Positions 14,359-22,030 are shown, counted from the stretch's first letter. The stretch is 26,580 nt of DNA from Clostridiaceae bacterium (GCA_904501685.1 CAJGBX010000006.1:1-26580); one strand, 5' to 3'. Numbers and translations: made by a program. Notes: generated by a model from the letters alone, not told the origin.

Positions 14359-15501
14359 TTACCGCTTGAAAGTTTCTGCTAAAGCTCTCGCTTTACGGTC
14401 AGCCTCGAAAACGTCCTCCAAGGTAAACTCTGCAACCTCGGGCTGACTGTCTAATGCCGCCTCGACAATTTCACCAATCTGCAAAAAGCCGATTTCCCCT
14501 CTTAAGAAAAGCTGTACCGCCATTTCGTTTGCGCCGTTCACTGCGGTAGGCTTTAAGCCGCCTTGTGTTATTGCCTTAATGCAACAAGGCAGGCACTTAA
14601 AGGTATCATAATCCGGCTCTTGGAAGGTCAGTGCACCGGTTTTAAACAAATCAAGCCTTGGCGCCGGACAGTCATACCGCTCAGGATAGGTTAATGCATA
14701 CTGTATAGGCAACCGCATATCTGGTGTGCCTAACTGTGCAATAACCGCACCGTCCTGCAATTCGACTGCAGAATGAACAATACTTTGCCTATGCACAAGA
14801 ACTCTGACATCCGATGGCTTGACATCGAAAAGATGTACCGCCTCTATAACCTCAAGACCTTTGTTCATCAGTGAAGCTGAATCAATAGTAATTTTGGCAC
14901 CCATATCCCAATTAGGATGCTTTAAAGCGTCACTCGGCTTGACATTTGCCAATTCATCACGTATTTTCCCGAAGAACGGACCGCCTGAAGCGGTCAGCAA
15001 AATCGACTTAAGCGCACCCTTAGGCACACCCTCTAAGCACTGGAAAATTGCCGAGTGCTCACTGTCAACCGGCAGCAGCTTAACTGAGTTTTCCTTGACT
15101 GCTTTTTTTACCAGCTCACCGCCGGTAACCAAGGTTTCCTTATTAGCAAGTGCAATATCCTTTTTTGCTTTAATCGCCGCCAAGGTCGGCTCAAGTCCCG
15201 CAATACCGACAATCGCATTAATTACGGTATCAGCCTCGGTCTCGGCTGCCAGGGCCACAACCGCCTCTTTGCCGTATGTCACCTTGGTGTCGGTATCTGC
15301 AACGGCAATTTTTAACTTCTGACCGGCTTCATTATCAAAAACAGCGGCAGTTTTCGGCTTGAATTCACGGATTTGCGTCTCCAAAAGCTCAATATTCCTG
15401 CCGGCAACAAGCGAAGAAACCTGAAACCCATGCTTACGGGCAACATCAAGACTTTGAGTGCCGATTGAACCGGTCGAGCCTAAAATAGCAATTTTTTTCA
15501 T
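14359..15501 (-). CDS. dxr: 1-deoxy-D-xylulose 5-phosphate reductoisomerase
   Basis: Dxr catalyses the first committed MEP-pathway step, DXP to MEP, with NADPH and a divalent metal. Seen are the NADPH loop GSTGSIG (8-14), ANKETLV (119-125), the metal site PVDSEHSA (144-151; D146, E148), ASGGPF (171-176), HPNWDMGAKITIDSASLMNK (195-214) and metal-ligand E217, and NGANEMAV near the C-terminus. Its 380 residues are typical. The ATG start follows GGTGGGAT, which lies inside the end of cdsA; the two genes are 3 nt apart and probably translationally coupled. Together with ispG it points to MEP-derived isoprenoids in this organism. Confidence 0.98.
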   Translation of the reverse strand: MKKIAILGSTGSIGTQSLDVARKHGFQVSSLVAGRNIELLETQIREFKPKTAAVFDNEAGQKLKIAVADTDTKVTYGKEAVVALAAETEADTVINAIVGIAGLEPTLAAIKAKKDIALANKETLVTGGELVKKAVKENSVKLLPVDSEHSAIFQCLEGVPKGALKSILLTASGGPFFGKIRDELANVKPSDALKHPNWDMGAKITIDSASLMNKGLEVIEAVHLFDVKPSDVRVLVHRQSIVHSAVELQDGAVIAQLGTPDMRLPIQYALTYPERYDCPAPRLDLFKTGALTFQEPDYDTFKCLPCCIKAITQGGLKPTAVNGANEMAVQLFLRGEIGFLQIGEIVEAALDSQPEVAEFTLEDVFEADRKARALAETFKR

Positions 15502-15504
15502 AAT

Positions 15505-16356
15505 TTATCCCACCAAAGGCAGGTTGCTCATAGCGATATACATCAAAGGAGCAACCAAAGCCACACTGTCAAAGCGGTCTAAAACGCCGCCGTGACCCGG
15601 CATCAATTTGCCGTAATCCTTAATTCCGCAATCCCTTTTAATATACGAGAAGATAAGGTCACCAACCATACCCGACAAAGCCAAAACGGGAGTGAGCCCT
15701 AAAATTACGGGAATATTAGCCGAAGCATCACTGACCTTATTAAACACCATACAGGCAGCGAACATCAGCAATACGTCAACAACAATTCCGCCGACGGCAC
15801 CCTCGACCGTCTTCTTGGGACTGATTTCGGGAGCCATTTTATGCTTACCGAAAAAGTAGCCGGTAAAATATGCACCGGTATCACTGCCCCATGCAGCAAT
15901 AACAACGATAATAAGATAGAACAAGCCGTTACCGTCAGCCGAGCCGAAAATTGCGGCCAATGACCAAAACGCAAAGGTGATTGCTACCGTCATTCCGAAA
16001 GCGAAGGCTACCTCAAGCGGTTTGATATCCTTATGGCAAAACATCGAAACGGCAAAAATCACAACCGCAAAAATAACGGTACAAACCTCACCGCTGATAT
16101 TAAAATCAATGCCAAACCTGCCGAAAATCTCGCCCGAGCTATAAACAAGAGAAGCTGCAACTACATAAACAAGTGCACTTATCAGCAAAAATTTCGACTT
16201 GACATAGCCGGTGGTTTTAAGCATTTCATACACTCCGATAGCACCGATGACAACCAACAAGGCATTCAAAATCAAGGTATCAATCTTCAAGGCGGCAAAA
16301 ATTGCGGCTATAAATATGATTATGCCGACTGTACCGCTGATTATACGGGTTTTCAT
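15505..16356 (-). CDS. cdsA: Phosphatidate cytidylyltransferase CdsA
   Basis: This integral membrane enzyme makes CDP-diacylglycerol from phosphatidate and CTP, the branch point to phosphatidylglycerol and cardiolipin. About eight hydrophobic helices are visible. The C-terminal family signature spans 237-263, containing SYIKR, KDYGK and PGHGGVLDRFDS with its conserved aspartates. GSDTGAYFTGYFFGKHK (157-173) is the other conserved block. Length 283 is normal. Its start overlaps the uppS stop as ATGA. It sits in the standard uppS-cdsA-dxr order. Confidence 0.97.
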   Translation of the reverse strand: MKTRIISGTVGIIIFIAAIFAALKIDTLILNALLVVIGAIGVYEMLKTTGYVKSKFLLISALVYVVAASLVYSSGEIFGRFGIDFNISGEVCTVIFAVVIFAVSMFCHKDIKPLEVAFAFGMTVAITFAFWSLAAIFGSADGNGLFYLIIVVIAAWGSDTGAYFTGYFFGKHKMAPEISPKKTVEGAVGGIVVDVLLMFAACMVFNKVSDASANIPVILGLTPVLALSGMVGDLIFSYIKRDCGIKDYGKLMPGHGGVLDRFDSVALVAPLMYIAMSNLPLVG

Positions 16357-17111
16357 CTTTTCTCACCCTCTTCTTCATCTACACCGCCAAAACGACGGTT
16401 TCTTTTATTAAAATCAATAATCGCCCGGTCTAAATCATCAGGCGAAAAGTCCGGCCAAAGCACGTCGGAATACCAAAACTCAGCATATGCCGACTGCCAA
16501 ACCAAAAAATTAGACAATCTGTACTCACCGCTGGGTCTTATAATAAACTCGGGGTCAGGAACGGTGTAATACATATTATCGGATAAAACCTGCTCGGTTA
16601 TATCCTCGGTATTAAAGGTACCGTTTTTAACACGCTCCGAAATTTTCTTGACAGCGTGAACAATTTCATCCCTGCCACCGTAATTTACCGCCATATAAAC
16701 AACCAATCCGGTAGCCTCATCCGACTCAAGCTCAGCTTTTTTTATAAGCTCCTGAATATCAAGCGGCAAAACGCTCAGTTCACCTATAAAACGGAGCTTA
16801 ATATTCTCGGCCTTAAAATTTGTCGAATCCTTTAAATATTTCCTCAACAAATCCATAATACCGTCAACCTCAGCCTTAGGTCTCTTCCAATTTTCGGTCG
16901 AAAAGGCATAAACGGTCAAGTATTTCACACCGATTTTATTGCAGTAACGGGCTATTGTTTTAAAGTTTTCAGAGCCTGCGGCATGACCTGCCGAACGCGG
17001 GAGCATCCTTTTTTTTGCCCAACGGCCGTTACCGTCCATAATAATGCCGATATGCTCGGGTATTTTGCAATTTTTAAGCGTTATTTTTGCTTTTTTCTTA
17101 AAAAAAATCAT
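16353..17111 (-). CDS. uppS: Undecaprenyl diphosphate synthase (isoprenyl transferase UppS)
   Basis: UppS extends farnesyl diphosphate with cis-isoprene units to C55 undecaprenyl diphosphate, the lipid carrier for peptidoglycan and other surface glycans. Family blocks are HIGIIMDGNGRWAKKR (20-35, catalytic D26), YAFSTENWKRP (68-78), NYGGRDEI (143-150) and RPSGEYRLSNFLVWQSAYAE (192-211). The last has Pro where many homologues have Thr. I place the start at the ATG 17109-17111 because GGAGG lies 6 nt upstream and the product (252 residues) has family length. The frame stays open for 17 more codons to an ATG at 17160-17162, but that extension covers a hairpin and is unlikely to be translated. 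Confidence 0.96.
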   Translation of the reverse strand: MIFFKKKAKITLKNCKIPEHIGIIMDGNGRWAKKRMLPRSAGHAAGSENFKTIARYCNKIGVKYLTVYAFSTENWKRPKAEVDGIMDLLRKYLKDSTNFKAENIKLRFIGELSVLPLDIQELIKKAELESDEATGLVVYMAVNYGGRDEIVHAVKKISERVKNGTFNTEDITEQVLSDNMYYTVPDPEFIIRPSGEYRLSNFLVWQSAYAEFWYSDVLWPDFSPDDLDRAIIDFNKRNRRFGGVDEEEGEKR

Positions 17112-17133
17112 AATTTTCCTCCAAGTGTAAGGT

Positions 17134-17160
17134 GGCGAGAGTCCAACAAGGATTCTCGCC
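17134..17160 (-). other. Imperfect hairpin between frr and uppS
   Basis: Arms of 11 nt (17134-17144 and 17150-17160) pair around a 5-nt loop. There is a G-T pair on the plus strand and one A-C mismatch in the minus-strand RNA. It starts about 10 nt after the frr stop and is not followed by a U-tract, so it may be an mRNA-processing or stability element rather than a terminator. Confidence 0.5.
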
Positions 17161-17170
17161 ATTAATTTAC

Positions 17171-17725
17171 TTAGATTTCCATTATTTCCTTTTCCTTAGC
17201 GGCACAAGCATCGTCAATTTCCTTGCAGAACTTGTCGGTTAAGGTCTGGATTTTCTTTTCGCCGTTGGACTGGTCATCCTCGGTGATTTCGTTATTCTTC
17301 TTCATAGCCTTGAGCTTTTCAATTGAATCGCGACGAATCGAACGAACTGCAACCTTGGAATCCTCTGCAATCTTTTTTGCATCCTTAACAATTTCCTTAC
17401 GTCTTTCCTCGGTCAACGGCGGGAAAATGAGACGGATAACACGTCCGTCATTCTGTGGATTGATGCCTATATCCGAAACCAGAATAGCCTTTTCAATCAA
17501 CTTCAAAACACTCTGGTCATACGGTTGAATCTGTAAAACTCTGGCCTCAGCTACCGAGACAGCGGCCATTTGGTTGACCGGAGTCGGTGCACCGTAGTAA
17601 TCAATGGTAAGGCGGTCTAAAACTGAAGGATTGGCACGTCCGGCACGGATTGCACCGAAATCACGAGTCATAGCTTCCATTGTTTTGTTCATTTTTTCTT
17701 CGGTTTTATTGATAACTGTTTTCAT
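17171..17725 (-). CDS. frr: Ribosome recycling factor
   Basis: RRF splits post-termination ribosomes together with EF-G. The 184 residues match family length. The conserved block RAGRANPSVLDRLTIDYYGA (27-46) and the later segment PPLTEERRKEIVKDAKK (101-117) are present, followed by VAVRSIRRDS. The charged helices fit the three-helix bundle of domain I. The ATG start has AAGGAG about 7 nt upstream. It is 17 nt downstream of pyrH, the usual order. Confidence 0.97.
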   Translation of the reverse strand: MKTVINKTEEKMNKTMEAMTRDFGAIRAGRANPSVLDRLTIDYYGAPTPVNQMAAVSVAEARVLQIQPYDQSVLKLIEKAILVSDIGINPQNDGRVIRLIFPPLTEERRKEIVKDAKKIAEDSKVAVRSIRRDSIEKLKAMKKNNEITEDDQSNGEKKIQTLTDKFCKEIDDACAAKEKEIMEI

Positions 17726-17742
17726 AAAATACTCCTTAAAAT

Positions 17743-18447
17743 TTATTTTACAAGTGTTCCTATTTTCTCACCCGAAACGGCACGCACGATATTATCGGGA
17801 TCGTTAAGGTTGAACACTAAAATATTTATGTCTTGGTCGCGGCAAAGAGAAGCCGCTGCAGCATCCATAACATGTAAATCATTTGCCAAAACCTCAGAAT
17901 GACTAAGTGTATCATACATTTTGGCATCGGGATTTTTTCTCGGGTCACTGTCGTAAACGCCGTCAACATTGGTTGCCTTGAAAATAACATCTGCTTTAAT
18001 TTCGGCTGCACGAAGTGCGGCACCGGTATCGGTCGAGAAAAACGGACTGCCTGTACCTGCACCGAAAATTACAACCTCACCAGCTTCCAAATGCTTTATA
18101 GCATCTCTTGCAGTAAAGAATTCTGCAATTTTATTCATTTCAACAGCGGTCATTACGGTTGCCTTGACGTCCATCTGCTCCAATGTATCACAAAGCGCCA
18201 AGCAGTTGATAACAGTGGCAAGCATACCCATACTGTCGGCACGGTTGCGGTCCATCGAGCCTGAAGAACGTCCTCTCCAGAAGTTACCGCCGCCGATAAC
18301 AATACCGACCTGAACGCCCATACCTACAATAGTTTTAATTCGCTTACAAACAGTTTCGACCATATCGAAATCAATACCGGTTTTCTGCTCACCGGCAAGC
18401 ACCTCGCCCGAAAGCTTCAATAATATTCTTTTAAATGCAGGTTCCAT
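17743..18447 (-). CDS. pyrH: Uridylate kinase (UMP kinase)
   Basis: This cytoplasmic amino-acid-kinase-fold enzyme phosphorylates UMP to UDP and is usually GTP-activated and UTP-inhibited. Motifs are KRILLKLSGEVLAG near the N-terminus, IGGGNFWRGR (51-60), MDRNRADSMGMLATVIN, GAGTGSPFFSTDTGAALRA and KATNVDGVYDSDP. I place the start at the ATG 18445-18447 (234 residues), because AGGAT is about 9 nt upstream. A GTG three codons earlier is only 1-2 nt from that site and is less likely. It has its own promoter (18499-18527) and heads the pyrH-frr-uppS-cdsA-dxr-rseP-ispG-polC unit. Confidence 0.97.
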   Translation of the reverse strand: MEPAFKRILLKLSGEVLAGEQKTGIDFDMVETVCKRIKTIVGMGVQVGIVIGGGNFWRGRSSGSMDRNRADSMGMLATVINCLALCDTLEQMDVKATVMTAVEMNKIAEFFTARDAIKHLEAGEVVIFGAGTGSPFFSTDTGAALRAAEIKADVIFKATNVDGVYDSDPRKNPDAKMYDTLSHSEVLANDLHVMDAAAASLCRDQDINILVFNLNDPDNIVRAVSGEKIGTLVK

Positions 18448-18498
18448 ATTTAACACATCCTAATCAAGCCTTTTCCGGCGGTTTATATTTACTATTCT

Positions 18499-18527
18499 AT
18501 TCTACAATATTATGCTGCTAAAGTCAA
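18499..18527 (-). promoter_or_regulatory. Promoter of the pyrH-frr-uppS operon
   Basis: On the minus strand TTGACT (18522-18527) is separated by 17 nt from TAGAAT (18499-18504). The predicted start near 18492 gives a leader of about 45 nt. It lies downstream of the inverted repeat that ends the transglutaminase gene, so pyrH and the following genes do not depend on rpsB-tsf transcription. Confidence 0.75.
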
Positions 18528-18560
18528 TTGCAACAATATTCGATTATAAAGAAAATTTTC

Positions 18561-18622
18561 AAAAAAGAGCACTCGACTGAACTGCTCCAATTTGTGCGGA
18601 CAGTACAAATTGGAGCAGTTCA
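18561..18622 (-). terminator. Long inverted repeat and nested T-tailed hairpin after the transglutaminase gene
   Basis: A perfect 18-bp inverted repeat (arms 18578-18595 and 18605-18622, 9-nt loop) contains GGAGCAGTTCA. On the minus strand, the GGAGCA of its 3' arm can instead pair with TGCTC (minus sense of 18567-18571), which is immediately followed by T6 (18561-18566). This gives either a strong hairpin with a distant U-tract or a weaker classical terminator. Since the pyrH promoter lies beyond it, I read it as the end of the transglutaminase transcript. Between it and the stop codon are two more small inverted repeats (18674-18685 and 18688-18709). Confidence 0.5.
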
Positions 18623-18723
18623 AAACCATGGTCGTTTTTATTTTGCGTCGTCTGATGTAAATATACTTTGTAAGGACCGGCGTCCTCAACAGTCCGTAGG
18701 CTGACTGTTCGATTTACCTTTCG

Positions 18724-19917
18724 CTATTTTTTATACTTATTTTTGGTTGCGGTGCAGCTTGGCACGGTCAAGGGGCTGTTGGGGTCAATGGAATGATCCT
18801 TGGCCAACATCTGCTTGGTTGTGAGATTAAAGAAATCATAGGTCTTCATATCGCCGCCACCGCTGACGATGGGATCATCCCACGTGACGTCGATCTGATA
18901 CCACTCGCCGTCCAGCTTTACAACGTTCCACTCGTGCCCCGGTCCGTGAACCTGATTGGCATTAATACCCACCGTATAGCAAAGGTACTGAAATGCCTTG
19001 GCATAGCCCTCGCAAACAGCACTCTTACCGATCAGCGCTCCGTAAGCGTCGAGCGCCTGATGAACGTTGCCGTTGGTAATGGGGTTTTCAGCCACCTTTT
19101 GGTTGTACTTTATGGTATCAACAAGATAGTCGTGGATGTACTTTTCTTTGTCGTAATCGCTCCAATCGGTGCCGATCCTACTAACTATCTCCTTGACCTT
19201 GGCCTCAACCTCGGTCTTGCGTGAGTTTATCTTGGTGCGGTCAGCTTTCTTGCCTGTTTTAACATCGTCGGTCACGGTGCCGTCGGAATACAGCATCACA
19301 CATGCCGTCGCCTTGTTGGTTGCGGGGTTATAAGTTGCCGAAACGTGGTTGCTTATCCAGAAATACTGCGGATGGTCGGCGGCAAAACAGCGGATCAGCG
19401 CAACAGCCTCGTTCACCGTGAAATCAAGGTCGGAAACATCGACCGAATTCTGATAACTCACGGCAGCGGTCTTTAACCTTAAGTAAACCTTCTTTTGGTC
19501 GGCCGTCATATTGCTATACTGATAGTATTCCGACTCTTTCAGGGCGATATGTACCTGATTGCTGACCTCGGGTCTTGACGTGATCTCATTCTTGGAAGAG
19601 ATCTGGTTTTTGGACGAGGTATCGGTCTTGGAGGAGGTTTGTTCCTTCGAAGACACCTCTGTTTTGGACGAGCTGACCGTTTCGGACGGCAAGGTCGACG
19701 AATCGGCCGATTCGGTGCTTTGAGTGTCGCCATTTTCGGTGGTTTCCGTGTCAGATGTCACGGTATCTGTCGAAACTATTTCATCATTTTCAGAAGCTGT
19801 GTTTTGTGTGGAACTTTGCGGTATACTTTGGTCGGAAACATTACCCTCCCCTTTGCCACAAGCACACAGGGTTAAAATCAGAACGGTCAAAAGAAAAATT
19901 GCAGTAAGTTTTTTCAT
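18724..19917 (-). CDS. Lipoprotein with transglutaminase-like domain
   Basis: This predicted surface lipoprotein has a signal with lipobox LCAC (C20), a Ser/Thr-rich linker of about 100 residues (21-120) ending in six hexapeptide repeats, and a transglutaminase-like (papain-fold) domain in the C-terminal half. The likely catalytic triad is C302 in SAVCEGYAKAFQ, H328 in GHEWNVV and D343 in DVTWDDP, all intact. The domain may act as a protease, amidase or cross-linker on wall or surface proteins; the substrate is unknown. The ATG start has GGTGAGG about 8 nt upstream, and there is a consensus promoter (19958-19986). It interrupts the conserved tsf-pyrH junction and looks richer in G+C than its neighbours (about 37 of 60 bases in 18901-18960 by hand count), which suggests later insertion. 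Confidence 0.9.
   Translation of the reverse strand: MKKLTAIFLLTVLILTLCACGKGEGNVSDQSIPQSSTQNTASENDEIVSTDTVTSDTETTENGDTQSTESADSSTLPSETVSSSKTEVSSKEQTSSKTDTSSKNQISSKNEITSRPEVSNQVHIALKESEYYQYSNMTADQKKVYLRLKTAAVSYQNSVDVSDLDFTVNEAVALIRCFAADHPQYFWISNHVSATYNPATNKATACVMLYSDGTVTDDVKTGKKADRTKINSRKTEVEAKVKEIVSRIGTDWSDYDKEKYIHDYLVDTIKYNQKVAENPITNGNVHQALDAYGALIGKSAVCEGYAKAFQYLCYTVGINANQVHGPGHEWNVVKLDGEWYQIDVTWDDPIVSGGGDMKTYDFFNLTTKQMLAKDHSIDPNSPLTVPSCTATKNKYKK
19564..19671 (-). repeat. Six tandem hexapeptide repeats in the transglutaminase lipoprotein linker
   Basis: Residues 83-118 consist of six units of six residues, with consensus S-S-K-x-[E/Q/D]-x; the last unit has diverged to TSRPEV. At the DNA level the units have drifted at synonymous positions, so this is a protein-level spacer repeat rather than a young DNA duplication. 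It probably acts as a flexible stalk through the cell wall. Confidence 0.85.
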
Positions 19918-19957
19918 AAGATATACCTCACCATCTTAATTTCAACGAACCATCATG

Positions 19958-19986
19958 ATTATACCTCACATTTGTGGATTTGTCTA
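19958..19986 (-). promoter_or_regulatory. Promoter of the transglutaminase lipoprotein gene
   Basis: On the minus strand TAGACA (19981-19986) is separated by 17 nt from TATAAT (19958-19963). Transcription would start near 19951, giving a leader of about 34 nt. CACATTTGTG (19967-19976) in the spacer is a partial dyad that could bind a regulator. Confidence 0.75.
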
Positions 19987-20072
19987 CAAAAAATCGAAAA
20001 CATTTGCAAACGGAGGTTGTCGGAATACGGTAGGCGAACTGAACCCCTCCGCCGCAAAATCGATCAAGCATA

Positions 20073-20108
20073 AAAAACCTCACAAGGCCGTAGCTTTGTG
20101 AGGTTTTT
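20073..20108 (-). terminator. Intrinsic terminator of rpsB-tsf
   Basis: The 13-bp stem AAAAACCTCACAA (20073-20085) pairs with 20096-20108 around a 10-nt loop, and the minus strand continues TTTTTTATG. It starts about 26 nt after the tsf stop codon. It separates rpsB-tsf from the transglutaminase gene. Confidence 0.9.
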
Positions 20109-20134
20109 CAGAAATTCCAATTTTTAAAACAAAA

Positions 20135-21046
20135 TTACTTTGCCATTGCTGCAACTTCGGCTGCGAAATCGTCAACACGCTTTTCAATGCCTTCGCCTTT
20201 TTCAAAACGGACAAAGCTTACAGCCTTGATGCTGCCGCCAAGTGCCTTAGCGGTATTCTCAATATACTTACCAACTGCAATATCGTCCATAATGAAGGTC
20301 TGGTCAACAAGGCAGTTCTCCTTGAAGTACTTGCCCATTTTACCTTCAACGATTTTAGCCAAAACCTGCTCAGGCTTATTGGCCATCTTGGGGTCTTCCT
20401 TCATCTGAGCTACCATAATAGCCTTTTCCTTCTCCAAAACCTCTGCCGGAACAGAAGCCTCATCAAGGTAAGAGGGGTTCATAGCAGCAATCTGCATAGC
20501 AACATTCTTACCCATTACTGCAAACTCTGCATTATCTGCCAAATCGGTATCGAACTTAACCATAACGCCGATTTTACCACCCATATGAACATAGGTTGCA
20601 ACTGCACCCTCATAACGCTCAAAACGGCGAATCTGCATATTCTCGCGGAACTTAAGGAATACATCCTGCTTTAATTCGTCAACAGTCTTGCCGGTCTCGT
20701 CGTCCTTAGCGGCCAACAAAGCCTCAACATCTGCCGGATTTGTCTTAGCGGCAACCTCTGCAACCTTAGCTGCGAATGCCTTAAACTCGTCGTTAGAAGC
20801 AACGAAGTCAGTCTCAGAGTTGACCTCAACAACAGCACTTGCACCGTTAGCGGTAGCAACTGCAACAGTACCCTCAGCAGCAATACGGCTGGCCTTCTTA
20901 GCCTGCGAAGCCAAGCCCTTTTCTCTTAAATAGTCAACAGCGGCGTCCATATTTCCGTCGCACTCGGTCAAAGCCTTCTTACAATCCATCATACCGCAAC
21001 CGGTCTTCTCACGAAGAGCCTGTACGTCTTTAGCTGTAAATGCCAT
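20135..21046 (-). CDS. tsf: Translation elongation factor Ts
   Basis: EF-Ts is the nucleotide exchange factor that releases GDP from EF-Tu. The N-terminal UBA-like segment contains EKTGCGMMDCKKALTE (Cys where Ala is usual in TGAGMMDCKKAL), and the core carries EVNSETDFVASN, matching the second family signature. I choose the ATG at 21044-21046, preceded by GGAGG about 9 nt upstream, giving 303 residues. An in-frame TTG at 21059-21061 is part of the GGAGG site itself and is not a start. It follows rpsB after 75 nt that contain a hairpin. Confidence 0.97.
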   Translation of the reverse strand: MAFTAKDVQALREKTGCGMMDCKKALTECDGNMDAAVDYLREKGLASQAKKASRIAAEGTVAVATANGASAVVEVNSETDFVASNDEFKAFAAKVAEVAAKTNPADVEALLAAKDDETGKTVDELKQDVFLKFRENMQIRRFERYEGAVATYVHMGGKIGVMVKFDTDLADNAEFAVMGKNVAMQIAAMNPSYLDEASVPAEVLEKEKAIMVAQMKEDPKMANKPEQVLAKIVEGKMGKYFKENCLVDQTFIMDDIAVGKYIENTAKALGGSIKAVSFVRFEKGEGIEKRVDDFAAEVAAMAK

Positions 21047-21080
21047 TTTTATTTCCTCCAAATATTATAATTTCAAAAAT

Positions 21081-21109
21081 GCCGGTAAAAGACTCAGGCT
21101 CTCACCGGC
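21081..21109 (-). other. Hairpin in the rpsB-tsf spacer
   Basis: GCCGGT (21081-21086) pairs with ACCGGC (21104-21109) around a 17-nt loop. In the minus-strand RNA it is followed by ATTTTTG, so it could act as a weak attenuator lowering tsf relative to rpsB, or as an mRNA stabiliser. Confidence 0.45.
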
Positions 21110-21121
21110 GTTTGATTTCAA

Positions 21122-21865
21122 TTATTCAGCGTCGGTAGCCTCTGCTTCAGCCTCTGCCTCTTCAGCAACGGGAGCTGCTGCCTCACCCTGACGAGCCTCG
21201 ATAACTGCTGCTGCGATAGTAGAAGCAATAAGCTTTACTGCGCGGATAGCGTCATCGTTACCGGGGATAACTGCGTCGATTTCATCGGGGTCGCAGTTTG
21301 TGTCAACAATAGCAATAATGGGAATACCAAGCTTCTTGGCTTCCTGAACTGCAATTCTTTCTTTTCTGGGGTCAACGATAAACAAAGCACCGGGTGCCTT
21401 CTGCATATCCTTGATACCGCCTAAGAACTTCTCGAGCTTTTCAATCTCAAGCTCAAGACCGATAACTTCCTTCTTAGGAAGCAAATCGAAGGTGCCGTCC
21501 TCCTGCATCTTGCGGAGCTGCTCCAAACGGGCAATTCTGGTACGGATGGTGCGGAAGTTAGTGAGCATACCGCCCAACCAACGTGCATTAACGTAAGGCA
21601 TACCGCAGTTGATAGCCTCTTCCTTAACAGAATCCTGAGCCTGCTTCTTGGTACCTACGAAAAGAATGTCCTTACCCTCTGCTGCGATATCGCGGGCAAA
21701 AAGATAAGCCTCGTTGAGCTTCTTAACGGTCTTCTGCAAATCGATGATATAGATACCGTTACGCTCGGTGAAAATGTACTCAGCCATTTTCGGGTTCCAG
21801 CGGCGGGTCTGATGTCCGAAATGAACACCGGCCTCAAGCAGCTGTTTCATTGATACTACTGCCAT
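21122..21865 (-). CDS. rpsB: 30S ribosomal protein S2
   Basis: S2 binds late to the 30S subunit between head and body. The N-terminus MAVVSMKQLLEAGVHFGHQ followed by TRRWNPKM is the first family signature, and PGALFIVDPRKERIAVQEA is part of the second. I place the start at ATG 21863-21865 because AAGGAGG lies 8 nt upstream and the protein then begins as in other S2 proteins (247 residues). The frame is open for 55 more codons upstream, but that stretch is the mRNA leader and contains the promoter. The C-terminus ends in an Ala/Glu-rich acidic tail. Confidence 0.98.
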   Translation of the reverse strand: MAVVSMKQLLEAGVHFGHQTRRWNPKMAEYIFTERNGIYIIDLQKTVKKLNEAYLFARDIAAEGKDILFVGTKKQAQDSVKEEAINCGMPYVNARWLGGMLTNFRTIRTRIARLEQLRKMQEDGTFDLLPKKEVIGLELEIEKLEKFLGGIKDMQKAPGALFIVDPRKERIAVQEAKKLGIPIIAIVDTNCDPDEIDAVIPGNDDAIRAVKLIASTIAAAVIEARQGEAAAPVAEEAEAEAEATDAE

Positions 21866-21996
21866 AATATTTCCTCCTTCGGTTATACCGCCGCATCCTG
21901 ATTTATTGACGGCTTTTCGGGGAATTCCCGACACCGTTTCGTCATAGCAGGATACGTGTGAATTTTTGTAGCTTAAAGTTTGGCATACTCTAAGCC
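21866..21996 (-). promoter_or_regulatory. Leader of rpsB mRNA, possibly autoregulatory
   Basis: About 130 nt separate the predicted transcription start from the rpsB ATG. The segment can fold: TCGGG (21917-21921) pairs with CCCGA (21927-21931), enclosed by ACGG (21909-21912) with CCGT (21934-21937). Ribosomal-protein operons are often controlled by leader RNA that binds the encoded protein; that this one does so is an inference and I do not recognise a named leader family. Confidence 0.4.
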
Positions 21997-22001
21997 GAAG
22001 T

Positions 22002-22030
22002 ATTATAACACAAGTATTTTCATATTGCAA
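22002..22030 (-). promoter_or_regulatory. Strong promoter of rpsB-tsf
   Basis: On the minus strand TTGCAA (22025-22030) is separated by 17 nt from TATAAT (22002-22007), with TG one base before the -10 (extended -10). This fits the high expression expected for a ribosomal protein gene. Confidence 0.8.

Noticed and set aside
14819..15322. 167-codon plus-strand open frame inside dxr
   Set aside because: Fully antisense to dxr, whose motifs are all intact; Ser/Ala-rich composition reflects the opposite-strand codon use.
16033..16569. 178-codon plus-strand open frame across cdsA and uppS
   Set aside because: It lies antisense to two clearly conserved genes, has no ribosome binding site and its translation is low-complexity Asn/Lys-rich, as expected of an antisense shadow.
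17112..17162. 17-residue N-terminal extension of UppS
   Set aside because: GGAGG sits directly before the internal ATG at 17111 and the extension lies over a hairpin; family length fits the shorter form.
19564..19671. CRISPR-like or minisatellite DNA repeat
   Set aside because: Repeats are six codons long, in frame, diverged at the DNA level and lie inside a lipoprotein linker, with no spacers.
21866..22030. N-terminal extension of 55 residues on ribosomal protein S2
   Set aside because: The extension covers the -10 box and leader; a perfect AAGGAGG and the standard S2 N-terminus mark the ATG at 21865.
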